From: Tritrichomonas musculus
Taxonomy: Eukaryota; Parabasalia; Tritrichomonadida; Tritrichomonadidae
Direction of reading: 5' to 3'
NCBI GenBank assembly: GCA_039105265.1
Contig: JAPFFF010000006.1
Location: 1,736,001-1,800,000 of the forward strand
Length of the DNA: 64,000 bases
The first letter of the stretch is position 1, and every line of letters starts with the position of its first letter. The position numbers and the translations under genes were made by a program. The notes below the pieces were generated by a model. The model worked only from the letters and a program-made list of their open reading frames with translations, had not been told where the DNA came from and searched no databases. Positions 18,456-27,922 of the stretch are shown piece after piece.

Positions 18456-20618
18456 TTATTCGGTATGCCAAATGTTAGCCAGACTGTTAGAATTGAAAGT
18501 ATTGCCTTCAACTGTAGGCGAAACTTTTGAAGCGATAAAAATGCCAAATTTTGAGTTATTTGAAATATTATTATCCAGAATTACTTGAGATCCGCCATTA
18601 CATAAAATAGCTGATTCGCCGTTTTCTGTGATCTCATTCTTCTTTATTTCGCCTTTTGAGCCTTTATTGCACCAAATTCCAATTTTTCCTGACTTGGAAA
18701 TAATTGAGTCATAAATAGATGTATTTCCTTCTGTAGCAATTCCAACAAGATTGTTTTGCGTAATATTACAATTTTGAAGAATTAGAGATGATGAATTTCC
18801 AATCACATGAATGGCACAATCTGATATCGCTTTGATAAATTGGCATTGGATGCATTTGCATTGGGCTTTATCTTGTATTTCAATATGATTTTCACTTGAT
18901 GAGAAAATTGATTTCTCAACTGTTAAAATTCCTGTTACAATGAGTGGACATTTATCCTCTGAAAATTCAGAGTTAGTAATTGTCGCATTTCCATTTACTT
19001 GAATAGTAGCTTTTTGAACATTTCGTGCAAATTTACAGTTACTGATTGTGGCAGTTCCATCAATGTTGATTGAAATGTTGTTGTTCTGAAAAGTTGATAA
19101 ATCAATTTGAAGCTGTGATTGTTGATCAACATGAATAGCTGACCATGAGTTGTTTGCAAAAGAAGATTTTGTAGCATTTATTTGAGAGAATTGGGAAGCA
19201 AAGATGCCTCCTTTTGCATTTTGTTGGATAATGCTACCATTAATTTCAATAGATGAGCGAACTAAATGAATTCCAGAGAAATTATTTCCAATGAAAGCTG
19301 AATTGCCATCAATAAGGACTCCACCTAAATTGTTAATCAAAACAATTCCACTTTTTTTATTCGAATTAAAAACGCAACTATGAATTTTTACCTTTTTTTC
19401 ACATCCGTTAATTTCACAACCGTTCCCTTTACATCCTTCAACTCGAATTTGTGAAAGAGAAGCTTGATTAATTGAATTAAAAGTAATAGGAGTTAGGTTT
19501 GCATTTTGGATCGTAACATTAGATAAAAAAACATCGCAGCCGCTATGACACACAATAGAATTATTAGATATGGAAGAAATTTGACAATTTTCAATACTCA
19601 GTGAAGATTGGCCGTACGAAACTATTCCATAGCCATTTACTGATGATAATGAACTATTTTTTAGGTTGAATTTAGCGTTATCTGTTACTCTAATTGATGC
19701 TTCAACTATGCCTGTGAAGTATTCATTTTCGGCAGTTGTTATGCTTGATCCTTCAACTATTAAAAAGCTGGAGTTGTATCTGTTTGAATTGAGGATAGAA
19801 TTTGAATTTCCATCGGTTTGTATTAATGAATTTGATAAAGTATTTCTTGTAATAGAAATATTACTGTTGCTGCTAGATTTAATTAAACTGTCATTTGTAA
19901 ATGTGCAATTATCAATGCAGCATCCTGAAGCATTCGTGCGAAATTCTACCATGGAATGATTGAAATTGCTATTATCAATTAAAAGTAAAGAAGATTCAGA
20001 GCTCAAAATACCCCCATTTCGTGACTCATTGAAGTTGCAATGTGAGAAGTATGCAGACACTTCATTTGCCAAAGATATAATTGTCGTCATGCTGTTAGAA
20101 AATGTAGTATTTATTGATTCAATTTGAGATTTATTAAGAGCTCGCAATGAAGAATTTTTAGAACCGTAAACTTTGCAACTTTTGAATTGGACAAGTGAAT
20201 CATTTTGAACTTGGATAGTAGACATGGATAGAGCTTTGAATACGCAGTTTTGAAATACAACTGCACCTGATATTATTCTAACTGCTCCTCGAGTTTTTGA
20301 GCTTTTTTGTTTTATTGAAAATCCGGTAAAGCATGCGTATGGAGAAGTAACAATTATGCATTCATTTGCACCATCTGATCGAAGAGAAACTTTACCATTT
20401 GCCTGGAAATAAAGAGGCTTTGTTACACGAATACTTTCCAAATATTTTCCTGATTCGACAATAATTGTAGAATAGTCAGAAGCTTGTTGGATAATATCAT
20501 TAAATCTCATGCCAGGTGAAATAGAAATCGTTTGAGTCGATCCTACAGCTTCTGGAAAAGGCCTAAATGTATGTGGCTTGTATAATGCGCCATTATTTAC
20601 GTTATTTGGAGAATTCAT
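18456..20618 (-). CDS. Right-handed beta-helix (PbH1 repeat) protein
   Basis: 720 residues, almost entirely short beta-strand rungs of about 21-24 residues with Asn/Ser turns (SIENCQISSISNNSIVCHSG, ITNSEFSEDKCPLIVTG, LDNNISNNSKFGIFIASK). These are typical PbH1 repeats as in NosD/pectate-lyase-like and FBXO11-type parallel beta helices. The N-terminal 100 residues (FNDIIQQASDYSTIIVESGKY then LESIRVTKPLYF) are the usual cap that opens such helices. No F-box, signal peptide, transmembrane segment or catalytic residues were recognised, so it may be a cytoplasmic recognition scaffold or a carbohydrate-binding protein; function is not assigned. It ends within a short convergent gap, and its start faces the Tubby-like gene 224 bp away. 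Confidence 0.85.
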   Translation of the reverse strand: MNSPNNVNNGALYKPHTFRPFPEAVGSTQTISISPGMRFNDIIQQASDYSTIIVESGKYLESIRVTKPLYFQANGKVSLRSDGANECIIVTSPYACFTGFSIKQKSSKTRGAVRIISGAVVFQNCVFKALSMSTIQVQNDSLVQFKSCKVYGSKNSSLRALNKSQIESINTTFSNSMTTIISLANEVSAYFSHCNFNESRNGGILSSESSLLLIDNSNFNHSMVEFRTNASGCCIDNCTFTNDSLIKSSSNSNISITRNTLSNSLIQTDGNSNSILNSNRYNSSFLIVEGSSITTAENEYFTGIVEASIRVTDNAKFNLKNSSLSSVNGYGIVSYGQSSLSIENCQISSISNNSIVCHSGCDVFLSNVTIQNANLTPITFNSINQASLSQIRVEGCKGNGCEINGCEKKVKIHSCVFNSNKKSGIVLINNLGGVLIDGNSAFIGNNFSGIHLVRSSIEINGSIIQQNAKGGIFASQFSQINATKSSFANNSWSAIHVDQQSQLQIDLSTFQNNNISINIDGTATISNCKFARNVQKATIQVNGNATITNSEFSEDKCPLIVTGILTVEKSIFSSSENHIEIQDKAQCKCIQCQFIKAISDCAIHVIGNSSSLILQNCNITQNNLVGIATEGNTSIYDSIISKSGKIGIWCNKGSKGEIKKNEITENGESAILCNGGSQVILDNNISNNSKFGIFIASKVSPTVEGNTFNSNSLANIWHTE

Positions 20619-20842
20619 TTTTTGCTTTTTATATATTTTATGTTCACAAAAATTGTTTGAATCAATTGAAAATTTTGTATTATATCAATTAATAAATTCT
20701 TATATGGGAATAACATTCTATATAATTTAATGGAAAAAAAATATTGTTTTTTTAAAAAAATGCACATAATTCAAATTTTCAAAACTTTTTTTATACCCAG
20801 AAAAAGTTTTATTTAATAAGTTTATTAATTCTTGTTTTTATC

Positions 20843-21577
20843 ATGGAAGAAGAAGAAGAATATAATGATAAAATTATATCTAATCAAAATAAGATGGAAT
20901 CTACTTCAGCAAAGCCAACAGAATTGCCCATATCATTTCATAAAATCAAAGGTCTTACAGTGAGAAAACGAGTTGACCCAACAGCATCATCTGCCAGAGA
21001 TTCATATCAAATTCAGAGAATTATAAAGCGTACAGTAAAAGGGAAAAGGTTATATTTCCAAATAAAAATGGGTAATAATGTTCTCTACTCAACAAAAATG
21101 AAAGGTAAAAGGCCAGATGATCCATTACCAATTGCAAAAGGTTCTGAAATGCACTATAGTTCAGAACAGTTTGCTGGATATCTTCTTAGTGGCAATAAGC
21201 ATACAATATTTTCTTTACGTGCTCAAACAACTTATGGTAAAGAGCTTCTTTCAATTTTATTTGAATCACCCAATGGTGACAAATCACTGCCAAAAAAGAT
21301 CAGTGTAACTTTTTTTTTGAAAGATTCATTAATACCCAAAAAGCTTATTAACTTAGATCCATCAATCAATGATGATGGATATTACGAATTGAATTTTCAT
21401 AATAAACAAGTGATACCGAGCATTAAAAACTGTATACTTGTTAGCGAAGATAATAAGTGTGAATTTGTCACAGTTAGAAAAGTTTCAGAAGATCTTGTTG
21501 AAGCTGATGCTGTAAATATCATTTCGCCTTTAGCTGTTTTTGGTATTGTTCTTTCATTATATGAATCGCCATTTTGA
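20843..21577 (+). CDS. Tubby-like (TULP) C-terminal domain protein
   Basis: 244 residues. An acidic N-terminus (MEEEEEY) is followed by a beta-rich domain with the pattern of the Tubby barrel: RIIKRTVKGKRLYFQIKM, NVLYSTKMKGKRPDD, NKHTIFSLRA, SLPKKISVTF, and a C-terminal block (CEFVTVRKVSEDLVEADAVN, then SPLAVFGIVLSLYES) that matches the closing strand and buried helix of Tub domains (pattern F.R...D.F..D...P.S..QAF.I.LS.F). Tubby domains bind phosphoinositides and act in membrane tethering and ciliary trafficking; this protein is close to the minimum domain length. The assignment is by recalled family pattern. Confidence 0.7.
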   Translation: MEEEEEYNDKIISNQNKMESTSAKPTELPISFHKIKGLTVRKRVDPTASSARDSYQIQRIIKRTVKGKRLYFQIKMGNNVLYSTKMKGKRPDDPLPIAKGSEMHYSSEQFAGYLLSGNKHTIFSLRAQTTYGKELLSILFESPNGDKSLPKKISVTFFLKDSLIPKKLINLDPSINDDGYYELNFHNKQVIPSIKNCILVSEDNKCEFVTVRKVSEDLVEADAVNIISPLAVFGIVLSLYESPF

Positions 21578-22027
21578 TTATTATATTATTCTATTCTGTT
21601 ATTTATTTTGTAAATATTAATAATACTATTAAATATCTATTGAATGATTTATTATATGAGTTAACATGTAATTAAACCTATATACTCATTTTTTTTATTG
21701 AAATAATCTATTTGATGAAAATTCATTTGATTATGTTTTGCTAAAACAGTAATGCAATTGTTGAAAGCATAAAAAGATGTTTAATTTTCTCTATATAGTA
21801 GCCAAAATTTAAAAGAGAGGTATTGTTTTCAAACATAAAAAATAATTTTAATATTTTATGAAAATGAAGCTTTTTTCTTTTAAATAGTAAAGAAAGCAAG
21901 AATAGAAAAGAATAAAAAGTCTTCTCATTTCAGCAGATCATGATAAATTCTTCATATTTAATTATAAACTTTTTCAAATAAGGTGAATTTATTTTACCTA
22001 AATAAGTATAGAAAATTTTTTTAATAA
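21578..22027. other. AT-rich intergenic region
   Basis: 450 bp between two co-directional genes. No gene, Initiator match or repeat pair was recognised. Confidence 0.55.
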
Positions 22028-22660
22028 ATGAGTGAGCAAAAAGAATTTGTTTCACCACTTCGCTTTGCATGCGTCTGTCTTTCAAATGTTAATCGTTCAA
22101 TGGCAGGTCATAAAGTTTTAGCAAAAAATAATTATAATGTATGTTCGTATGCGACAAATAGTCAAATTAGTATTCTTGGTCCAACAAAAAATAATTTATA
22201 CGATTTTGGTACAACTTATAAAGAAATTATTGCCAATCTTAAAGAGCAGGGAACTGCAGCTGTCGAATTTTATGAATCTCAGGAAATTATAAAAATGGTG
22301 GAGCGTGATTGTAAATTAAAAGAAAAACCAGAAAGATTTGCTAGCACTTTTGAGCTCAATACACAAAAATTCTTTGATATCATTTTTACATACCAGAAAA
22401 GATATGTTATGGAAAAAGTGATTGCAGAATTTCATGCTAATGGAAATGTTAATTTTGAACTTTGTCATGTAATAAATATAGAAACAAAAGATAAATATGA
22501 AACTGCACTTGCAAGTTCTCATTGTACACTTCTTCTAGCCCAGCGTTTTACAGAAGTTGTCAATCAAGGAAAAGATATTACAGAAGAAGTTGAAAGAATA
22601 TTAAATCCTCTTATCGAGTCAGAGGGATTACCTCTCAGTTACCATTGCGTTGCTTATTAA
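22028..22660 (+). CDS. SSU72: Ssu72-type RNA polymerase II CTD phosphatase
   Basis: 210 residues, the normal length. It has the CX5RS phosphatase signature CLSNVNRS with nucleophile Cys17 and Arg23, preceded by the beta-strand FACVC, and the Ssu72-specific GTxxxLPGP equivalent (ATNSQISILGP), then YDFGTTY. KPERF and the aspartate of INIETKDKYETA (Asp155) line up with the general-acid region of animal Ssu72 (NVDIQDNHEEA). Ssu72 dephosphorylates Ser5-P (and Ser7-P) of the RNA polymerase II C-terminal repeats and works with the 3'-end processing machinery. Trichomonad polymerase II lacks a canonical heptad tail, so the substrate here is an open question. Confidence 0.93.
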   Translation: MSEQKEFVSPLRFACVCLSNVNRSMAGHKVLAKNNYNVCSYATNSQISILGPTKNNLYDFGTTYKEIIANLKEQGTAAVEFYESQEIIKMVERDCKLKEKPERFASTFELNTQKFFDIIFTYQKRYVMEKVIAEFHANGNVNFELCHVINIETKDKYETALASSHCTLLLAQRFTEVVNQGKDITEEVERILNPLIESEGLPLSYHCVAY

Positions 22661-22923
22661 GTAATTCTGTTCCAAATGTCAATTTATTTCTAACATTTTT
22701 CATTTTAATTTCTCAAATATAATTATACAAATAGATAATAAAGAATATGGTGGGTAGACATTAGACGAAATTGCTTTAAAAACAAAAAAGTGGATTAATA
22801 TCAACTTTACAGTAATATTATCAAATGTCTTATATATTTAAATAAATATTATGCAAAAATCTTTTAAATATTTTCTAAGGGAATCTTTTTTTTTTTATTT
22901 TATCACATATAATATTTGGTTGT

Positions 22924-24135
22924 TCATTCATTATTTTGCTCATCTATTCCTTCAAGTGTTATTCCTTCGCTTTGCAAAGCTTCAACGACCCAATTTGGAT
23001 AATTAAAATCAGGAAATCTTTCCTTGAAGAACTTTCTCTCGTATTCAGGGAATTTTTGCTTCTTTATTCCCTCTCTGAAATAAGATGTGAGTCTATTTTG
23101 GAATTCAACATTGTGAAGGCTAAGCAATTGTCCACACATTGGAGTATCTTTGATATGGAAGAGAGAAGCACGAGACATGTGTGTGCAAGTCCAGCAATTG
23201 CATTCATCTTCAATTGGCCTATCGTCTCCTTTCCATTTGCCTACCGATTCCGATCCTTTAAATGTTAAAGCAGTACCAAAACGAGCTGTTCTTGTGGGGA
23301 AAACGCAATCAAACATGTCAACACCAAGAGAGATACAAACTGCTATATCTTCTGCATAGCCAACGCCCATGCAATATCTTGGCATATCTAGAGGAAGACA
23401 TGAAACACTGGTTTTAACAGATCGCCAAAAGATTTCTTTTTTCTCTCCACCAGATAATCCTCCAATAGCAAATCCGCCTAAACTATCCTTTCTTTTAACC
23501 ATTTCTGTTGCGCAGTAATGACGACGATTTTGATCAAGGCCACCTTGTACGATAGCAAATATTGCCTGATCATGAGGACGTTTATGAGCAGCAATAGCAC
23601 GATCAAGCCAACGAATTGTGCGATTCATTGCTTCTTCAACACGAGCATTATCATCACAAAGTGATGGAACAACATCGTCAAGCATCATTGCAATGTTAGA
23701 ACCTATTGCATTTTGTATATGTATTGAATCTTCTGGTTTTAATAAAATTTCACGACCACTAGCATGAGGTGCCGAGAATTGTACTCCTTCTTCTGTAACT
23801 TTGCAAAGTTTTGACAATGAAACCATTTGAAATCCACCTGAGTCAGTCAAAAGTCCGTGTGGCCAATTCATCCATTTATGGAGGCCGCCAACTTCTTCAA
23901 GAAGCTCTGGACCTGGACGAGTTCCAAGATGGTACGTATTGCCAAGAATTATTGGTGGTGAATGCGGAAGTTCCAGAATTTGCTGAGGTGTAAGTCCTTT
24001 TAATGATCCTTGTGTAGCAACTGGCATAAAAATTGGTGTTTCAAAATAGAAATCTTGGGGACGATGAAATCCCATCTTAGCGCATCTTGCACTACCTTGC
24101 TCAGCAATGACTTCAAATTCAACGACTCTCGTCAT
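22924..24135 (-). CDS. QTRT1: Queuine tRNA-ribosyltransferase catalytic subunit
   Basis: 403 residues, the family's usual length. It exchanges G34 of GUN-anticodon tRNAs for queuine. The general base D98 lies in LLTDSGGFQM, nucleophile D276 in FDCVFPTR, and the zinc ligands are C312, C314, C317 and H341 (CxCxxC then H after 23 residues). The pocket loop reads GGLSGGE with Gly where bacterial enzymes have Val, the difference associated with accepting the bulky queuine base rather than preQ1. So it is a eukaryotic-type enzyme that salvages queuine rather than part of de novo synthesis. A TCATT Initiator gives a 4-nt leader. The partner subunit (QTRT2) is not in this window. Confidence 0.96.
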   Translation of the reverse strand: MTRVVEFEVIAEQGSARCAKMGFHRPQDFYFETPIFMPVATQGSLKGLTPQQILELPHSPPIILGNTYHLGTRPGPELLEEVGGLHKWMNWPHGLLTDSGGFQMVSLSKLCKVTEEGVQFSAPHASGREILLKPEDSIHIQNAIGSNIAMMLDDVVPSLCDDNARVEEAMNRTIRWLDRAIAAHKRPHDQAIFAIVQGGLDQNRRHYCATEMVKRKDSLGGFAIGGLSGGEKKEIFWRSVKTSVSCLPLDMPRYCMGVGYAEDIAVCISLGVDMFDCVFPTRTARFGTALTFKGSESVGKWKGDDRPIEDECNCWTCTHMSRASLFHIKDTPMCGQLLSLHNVEFQNRLTSYFREGIKKQKFPEYERKFFKERFPDFNYPNWVVEALQSEGITLEGIDEQNNE

Positions 24136-24136
24136 T

Positions 24137-24141
24137 AATGA
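24137..24141 (-). promoter_or_regulatory. Initiator-like element (TCATT)
   Basis: On the minus strand TCATTAATG: the Initiator A is 4 nt before the ATG of the queuine transferase, matching the kinase gene's arrangement base for base except one position. Confidence 0.6.
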
Positions 24142-24244
24142 TTATATAGCCATTTATCAATTGAATATTTTGAATAGCTTATTTTGATCCATAATATAAT
24201 GATATCTTCATATATACATGAGTAAATCCATAAAATATATGATA

Positions 24245-24302
24245 TTATCAAATATTAATAATATTTAAATACATTATTAAATATATTATTAATATTTGAT
24301 AA
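24245..24302. repeat. AT-only inverted repeat with adjacent A20
   Basis: Perfect 20-bp arms (24245-24264 and 24283-24302, TTATCAAATATTAATAATAT and its complement) around an 18-bp loop, overlapping the start of a run of 20 A at 24301-24320. It lies about 110 bp upstream of the queuine transferase start. It may be a short foldback or a cruciform-prone site. Confidence 0.8.
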
Positions 24303-24618
24303 AAAAAAAAAAAAAAAAAATAATATCTTTTGTAATGATTCTTTTTTTTTACCTAAGATAATTAAATTATAAATAGATAATTTGTTTTTTAACCATTAAA
24401 ATGACATTTCAATTAAATTTGAAGAATTTAATATAAAAATAAAAATGATACCATTTTTATATATTTCTTATATTTTAATAATTACTTTTTGCATTATTGG
24501 AAAAAGTTTTAAAAGAGCAAAATAGTCAATTCAAGCATTTCAACAAATAAAAATCAAAAGGCTGACTAAATTATGAACAATTATATAATGCAAATTGCAT
24601 TTTATTTTCAAAGTCGTA

Positions 24619-24939
24619 TTATAATACATCCACTTCAATTTTTATATATTTGATATATTTCAAGCAAAGGTCGTAATAATCATCAATCCACTTAATCATT
24701 AATTCTTTCCTTCTTTTATAATTTCTTGGTATTTTTTGTTCTATACAGATTGATAATGCATAACATAGTTTTCCAAGAGATATATTGTCAATGTCATCAA
24801 TTGATGTCAATTTTAATAATTTAAAAGCTTTGCTCTTTTTGGCATTGAAATCAGATAGTATTGCATCTGCAATTTCTTTTTCTGATGATGTTCCACGCTT
24901 TAATATATTTTTGTTGTGATTTTCTTGCAATGTATTCAT
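24619..24939 (-). CDS. Small uncharacterised protein (106 aa)
   Basis: The frame is open further upstream, but the first ATG is at 24937-24939 and a TCATT Initiator lies 6 nt before it, so I place the start there, giving 106 residues. The protein is highly charged and alpha-helical: a flexible N-terminus, then helices with KEIADAILSDFNAKKSKAFK, SLGKLCYALSICIEQ and a basic-aromatic end (NYKRRKELMIKWIDDYYDLC). I do not recognise a domain. The Initiator and clean helix pattern argue for a real gene rather than noise. Confidence 0.6.
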   Translation of the reverse strand: MNTLQENHNKNILKRGTSSEKEIADAILSDFNAKKSKAFKLLKLTSIDDIDNISLGKLCYALSICIEQKIPRNYKRRKELMIKWIDDYYDLCLKYIKYIKIEVDVL

Positions 24940-24942
24940 TAA

Positions 24943-24947
24943 AATGA
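24943..24947 (-). promoter_or_regulatory. Initiator-like element (TCATT)
   Basis: TCATT on the minus strand, 6 nt from its A to the ATG at 24939. It decides the start codon of the 106-residue gene. Confidence 0.55.
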
Positions 24948-27083
24948 ATAAAATTTTGATTTCATTCAAAAAAATTCTATGATAATAGAAAAAAAGCGGA
25001 AATTTGATTTGAATTTTACCTGAAATTTATTTAAGTAAACAACTTTTTCAAAGATGTTAACATTTGAAATATTTAACAATATTTGGCGAATTAATGCATT
25101 GAATTATAGGTATGAAGTGGGAAATTGTACATTAACAATGAAAAGGAAATAATTGTTAATTAATTTTGGTTTTATTTAATATTATATTTTGAATAATGTC
25201 ATTTGAATTCTACATTAAAAATAAATAGGATTCAATTAGCATAATGTAATTCATACTGTTAAATTGATCTAAATCAAAAGTATCACAATAAAAAAACATG
25301 TTCCATTCATTTGAAGCATTATTAATAAATTTAAGTTACCCTTCGGAAGTAATTGTAATTTTATAAAATTCAATGAAAAGACGTATTAAAATGTAAAAAT
25401 GCCGAAATGAAACGTGATTACATAATATATAAAAATAAAAAAAGCAAAGAGGTTTAGTTTCGAACTCAATACTTTGTAATCAAATTATTTTAACCTCTAA
25501 GCTAGAGCTCTCAAATTTGAAAGGATAAAATATTTTTATTTAAAGATAAATATATTTTTCAAATACATCTTTTTATTATCTTTTTCTAAAAAAGTAGTAT
25601 TCTTATTATTTTCACGTAGACGTGATCATAAAACGTAATTGATTTTTTTTCTTGGTCTATTTTATTGAAAAAGTTTAAACAGATTAAAATTTAAGTGATA
25701 ATATTAAACTTTTTGAATGCATAAAACATAATAGTTATATGGTAATAAAGAAGTTTTTGTTCTAGCTTATTAAACATGTATTTCCTTTCACACTATCAAT
25801 TAGCTTGTATTTTTAATTCAAAGACTTTGAAAGCAGAAGTCTATATTTTTTATATTAAAGTTAATGCAGATAGTTGCAAGGCATGTTTTGGTTTTCAATA
25901 TTACACTAATTGTAATAAGAAAGCAATCTTTTATTATAATAGGTTTTCAATATTATATATTTTTTTTCTAAAATATTTGAAATTGAATCTCTGTTAATTC
26001 ATTTGTCCACAACTTAATGATACACAATTGAATGTCCGGAGTATGGCACAAGACTAGTATTTTATCGCTTTCAGCAATGCACATTGTAATGCAGAGCCTA
26101 TAATAAATATCATTTGTTTCAACCAAAATTTTAAAGCACACAATTAAATTTGAATCATCCTATTTGTTTCAGACAAAGATATTCACTCAAAGTTGTGGAG
26201 TGCATAACTATGCTGCTTTTTGAAAACAATCAAGTTAATCATATGTGATTTCATACACAACTTAATAAAATATATCATTAAGATTTTGGCTGAATGTTCA
26301 CATCATTAAAAAAAAAAAAAAACTTGTGAAAATCATGAAGTTTGTATGCTGATGTTATTAAAAAGTATTCAGTGAATTCAATGTCTGTGCCTTGCAATCT
26401 AGCAAACTGTGGAAAGAGTTGCATTGTTTAAAGCACATGTAACCATATCTCAATGGGAATTTAATTGATTCATGTTATCTGCCTTTTTTCATTTGCAAAA
26501 ACAAAAATTCATTATTTTATATGGGAAATGATTATTCTTTTTGAACAGTTAAAATTTGCAGATTTTTAAAGATTTTTACATGTTTCTTTACATGTTTCAA
26601 ATAAATTATTTTTCTGAGAATATATTATTGGATGTATCTTTGTATATTGTAATTGGAAATTAAACCTATATGAAACGAATATTATATAAAAATTTTCAAG
26701 ATTTAATTGATTTGATGATTGAAAAATATTTTCGACATTTAGCAAATAGGATATGATGAATAAAAATCATGTATTTGATTTTTTCATAAAATATTTTTTT
26801 CATTCATTTGGAAAAAAAGTATCCAGTATTTTTAATATGTAGATATTAAATAAATATGTTTAATTAGTGATGTATTTAAAAATTTTATATATTCATATTA
26901 TGGATTGCAAAATAATTATTTAGAATATATTTTTATTTAATGATATATTTATGTCTAAAATTATTTTTAAAATATAAAAAAATAATTTATCAATATTTCA
27001 ATGGTTATTTTAAATTTGTAAAATTTATGAATTAACTATTCAAAAATTTAAAAAGAATAAAAATAATGAATAATGAAATAATA
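24948..27083. other. 2.1-kb intergenic region with higher-complexity patch
   Basis: No intact gene. About 25990-26480 is less AT-poor in complexity than its surroundings and reads as short interrupted peptide-like stretches in more than one frame, so it may be a decayed gene. A 7-bp perfect stem (25448-25454 with 25492-25498) overlaps tRNA-box-like words, discussed under rejected items. Confidence 0.5.
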
Positions 27084-27088
27084 TCATA

Positions 27089-27093
27089 TCATT
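27089..27093 (+). promoter_or_regulatory. Initiator-like element (TCATT)
   Basis: TCATT with its A 8 nt before the ATG at 27099; a TCATA match precedes it at 27084-27088. Confidence 0.5.
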
Positions 27094-27098
27094 TTTAA

Positions 27099-27713
27099 AT
27101 GTCATCTTCACGTACAAAGAGATTTGAAATAGGACTCAATATTCATCTAATTTCAATTTCATTGCCTACAGATCTTATTAAAAGTAGAGACAAAATTCGT
27201 GTTAGCATCACAACAATGCCAGAAGAAGTCAAACAAAATTTCAAAATTAGAGGCAGAAAAATTAAGAACTTAAATCATGTTTTTTCATTAAATGTTACAA
27301 ATCAAACCAAAAAGATCGTTTTAGTTTTTCGAAAGAAAAGCCTAATGGAAAATAATCCAATTATTGCTTCAGCAATAATTTCAGCAAGTGATCTTCCTCA
27401 ATTTCCACAAAGTTACGACCAATTAGCTTCAGGTACATGTTCTACTGAAACTAAAGCCGTTAATATTTTAGATCCTCTTTCAAAACAAATAAAAGAAGAA
27501 AGACAAAAAAGAGATGAAATGGGTGCAGATGCATATTCAAAAACAACCAATAATAATAGAATAAATCGAAAGATTATAGGTCAAATGCAAGTTCAATTAG
27601 CATTCACAACTCCATATTCAGATGATTCATATAGCAAAAATAACATGTTTGGTTTTTCCACTAAATCCAAAAGTATTTCTAAAAAAAGAAACAGTTTATC
27701 AAATGAAAATTAA
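27099..27713 (+). CDS. C2-like beta-sandwich protein, uncharacterised
   Basis: 204 residues. The first 130 residues alternate in strands (FEIGLNIHLISISLP, DKIRVSITTM, HVFSLNVTN, KKIVLVFRKK, IIASAIISASDLPQ) in a way that resembles a C2 sandwich, though calcium-binding aspartates are not evident. A basic, Asn/Ser-rich tail (about 160-204) is probably disordered. It is separated from the next gene by only 209 bp on the same strand. I do not assign a function; trichomonads carry many small divergent C2-type proteins, which is the main reason for the guess. Confidence 0.6.
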   Translation: MSSSRTKRFEIGLNIHLISISLPTDLIKSRDKIRVSITTMPEEVKQNFKIRGRKIKNLNHVFSLNVTNQTKKIVLVFRKKSLMENNPIIASAIISASDLPQFPQSYDQLASGTCSTETKAVNILDPLSKQIKEERQKRDEMGADAYSKTTNNNRINRKIIGQMQVQLAFTTPYSDDSYSKNNMFGFSTKSKSISKKRNSLSNEN

Positions 27714-27896
27714 CCATATGAAACGCATTAAAACTTAGGCATATATGAATTAATCTTAATTGTGCTTTTTGATTATTGTTAGAATAATAGAGAACAATTA
27801 TATAATAAAAAATAGAGAACAACAAATTTTAGCTTTTGTAAATTTTTTGAAAAGTTTTGATTAATCAAACGTATTACTAAAGATTTTCGTTGTTTC

Positions 27897-27901
27897 TCAT
27901 T
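27897..27901 (+). promoter_or_regulatory. Initiator-like element (TCATT)
   Basis: TCATT with its A 24 nt before the ATG at 27923, a longer leader than at the neighbouring genes but still short. Confidence 0.4.
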
Positions 27902-27922
27902 GGAAATTGATAATTTTCCTAT

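Noticed and set aside
25440-25530. tRNA-like sequence on the minus strand (A-box-like TAGCTTAGAGG, B-box-like GTTCGAAAC, followed by a T7 run)
   Set aside because: The boxes are about 6 nt too close, no anticodon arm with a 7-base loop forms, and the only good stem (25448-25454 with 25492-25498) is incompatible with a cloverleaf. At most a tRNA-derived relic.
25776-25997. 73-codon open frame
   Set aside because: Aromatic low-complexity composition, no promoter motif; not convincing.
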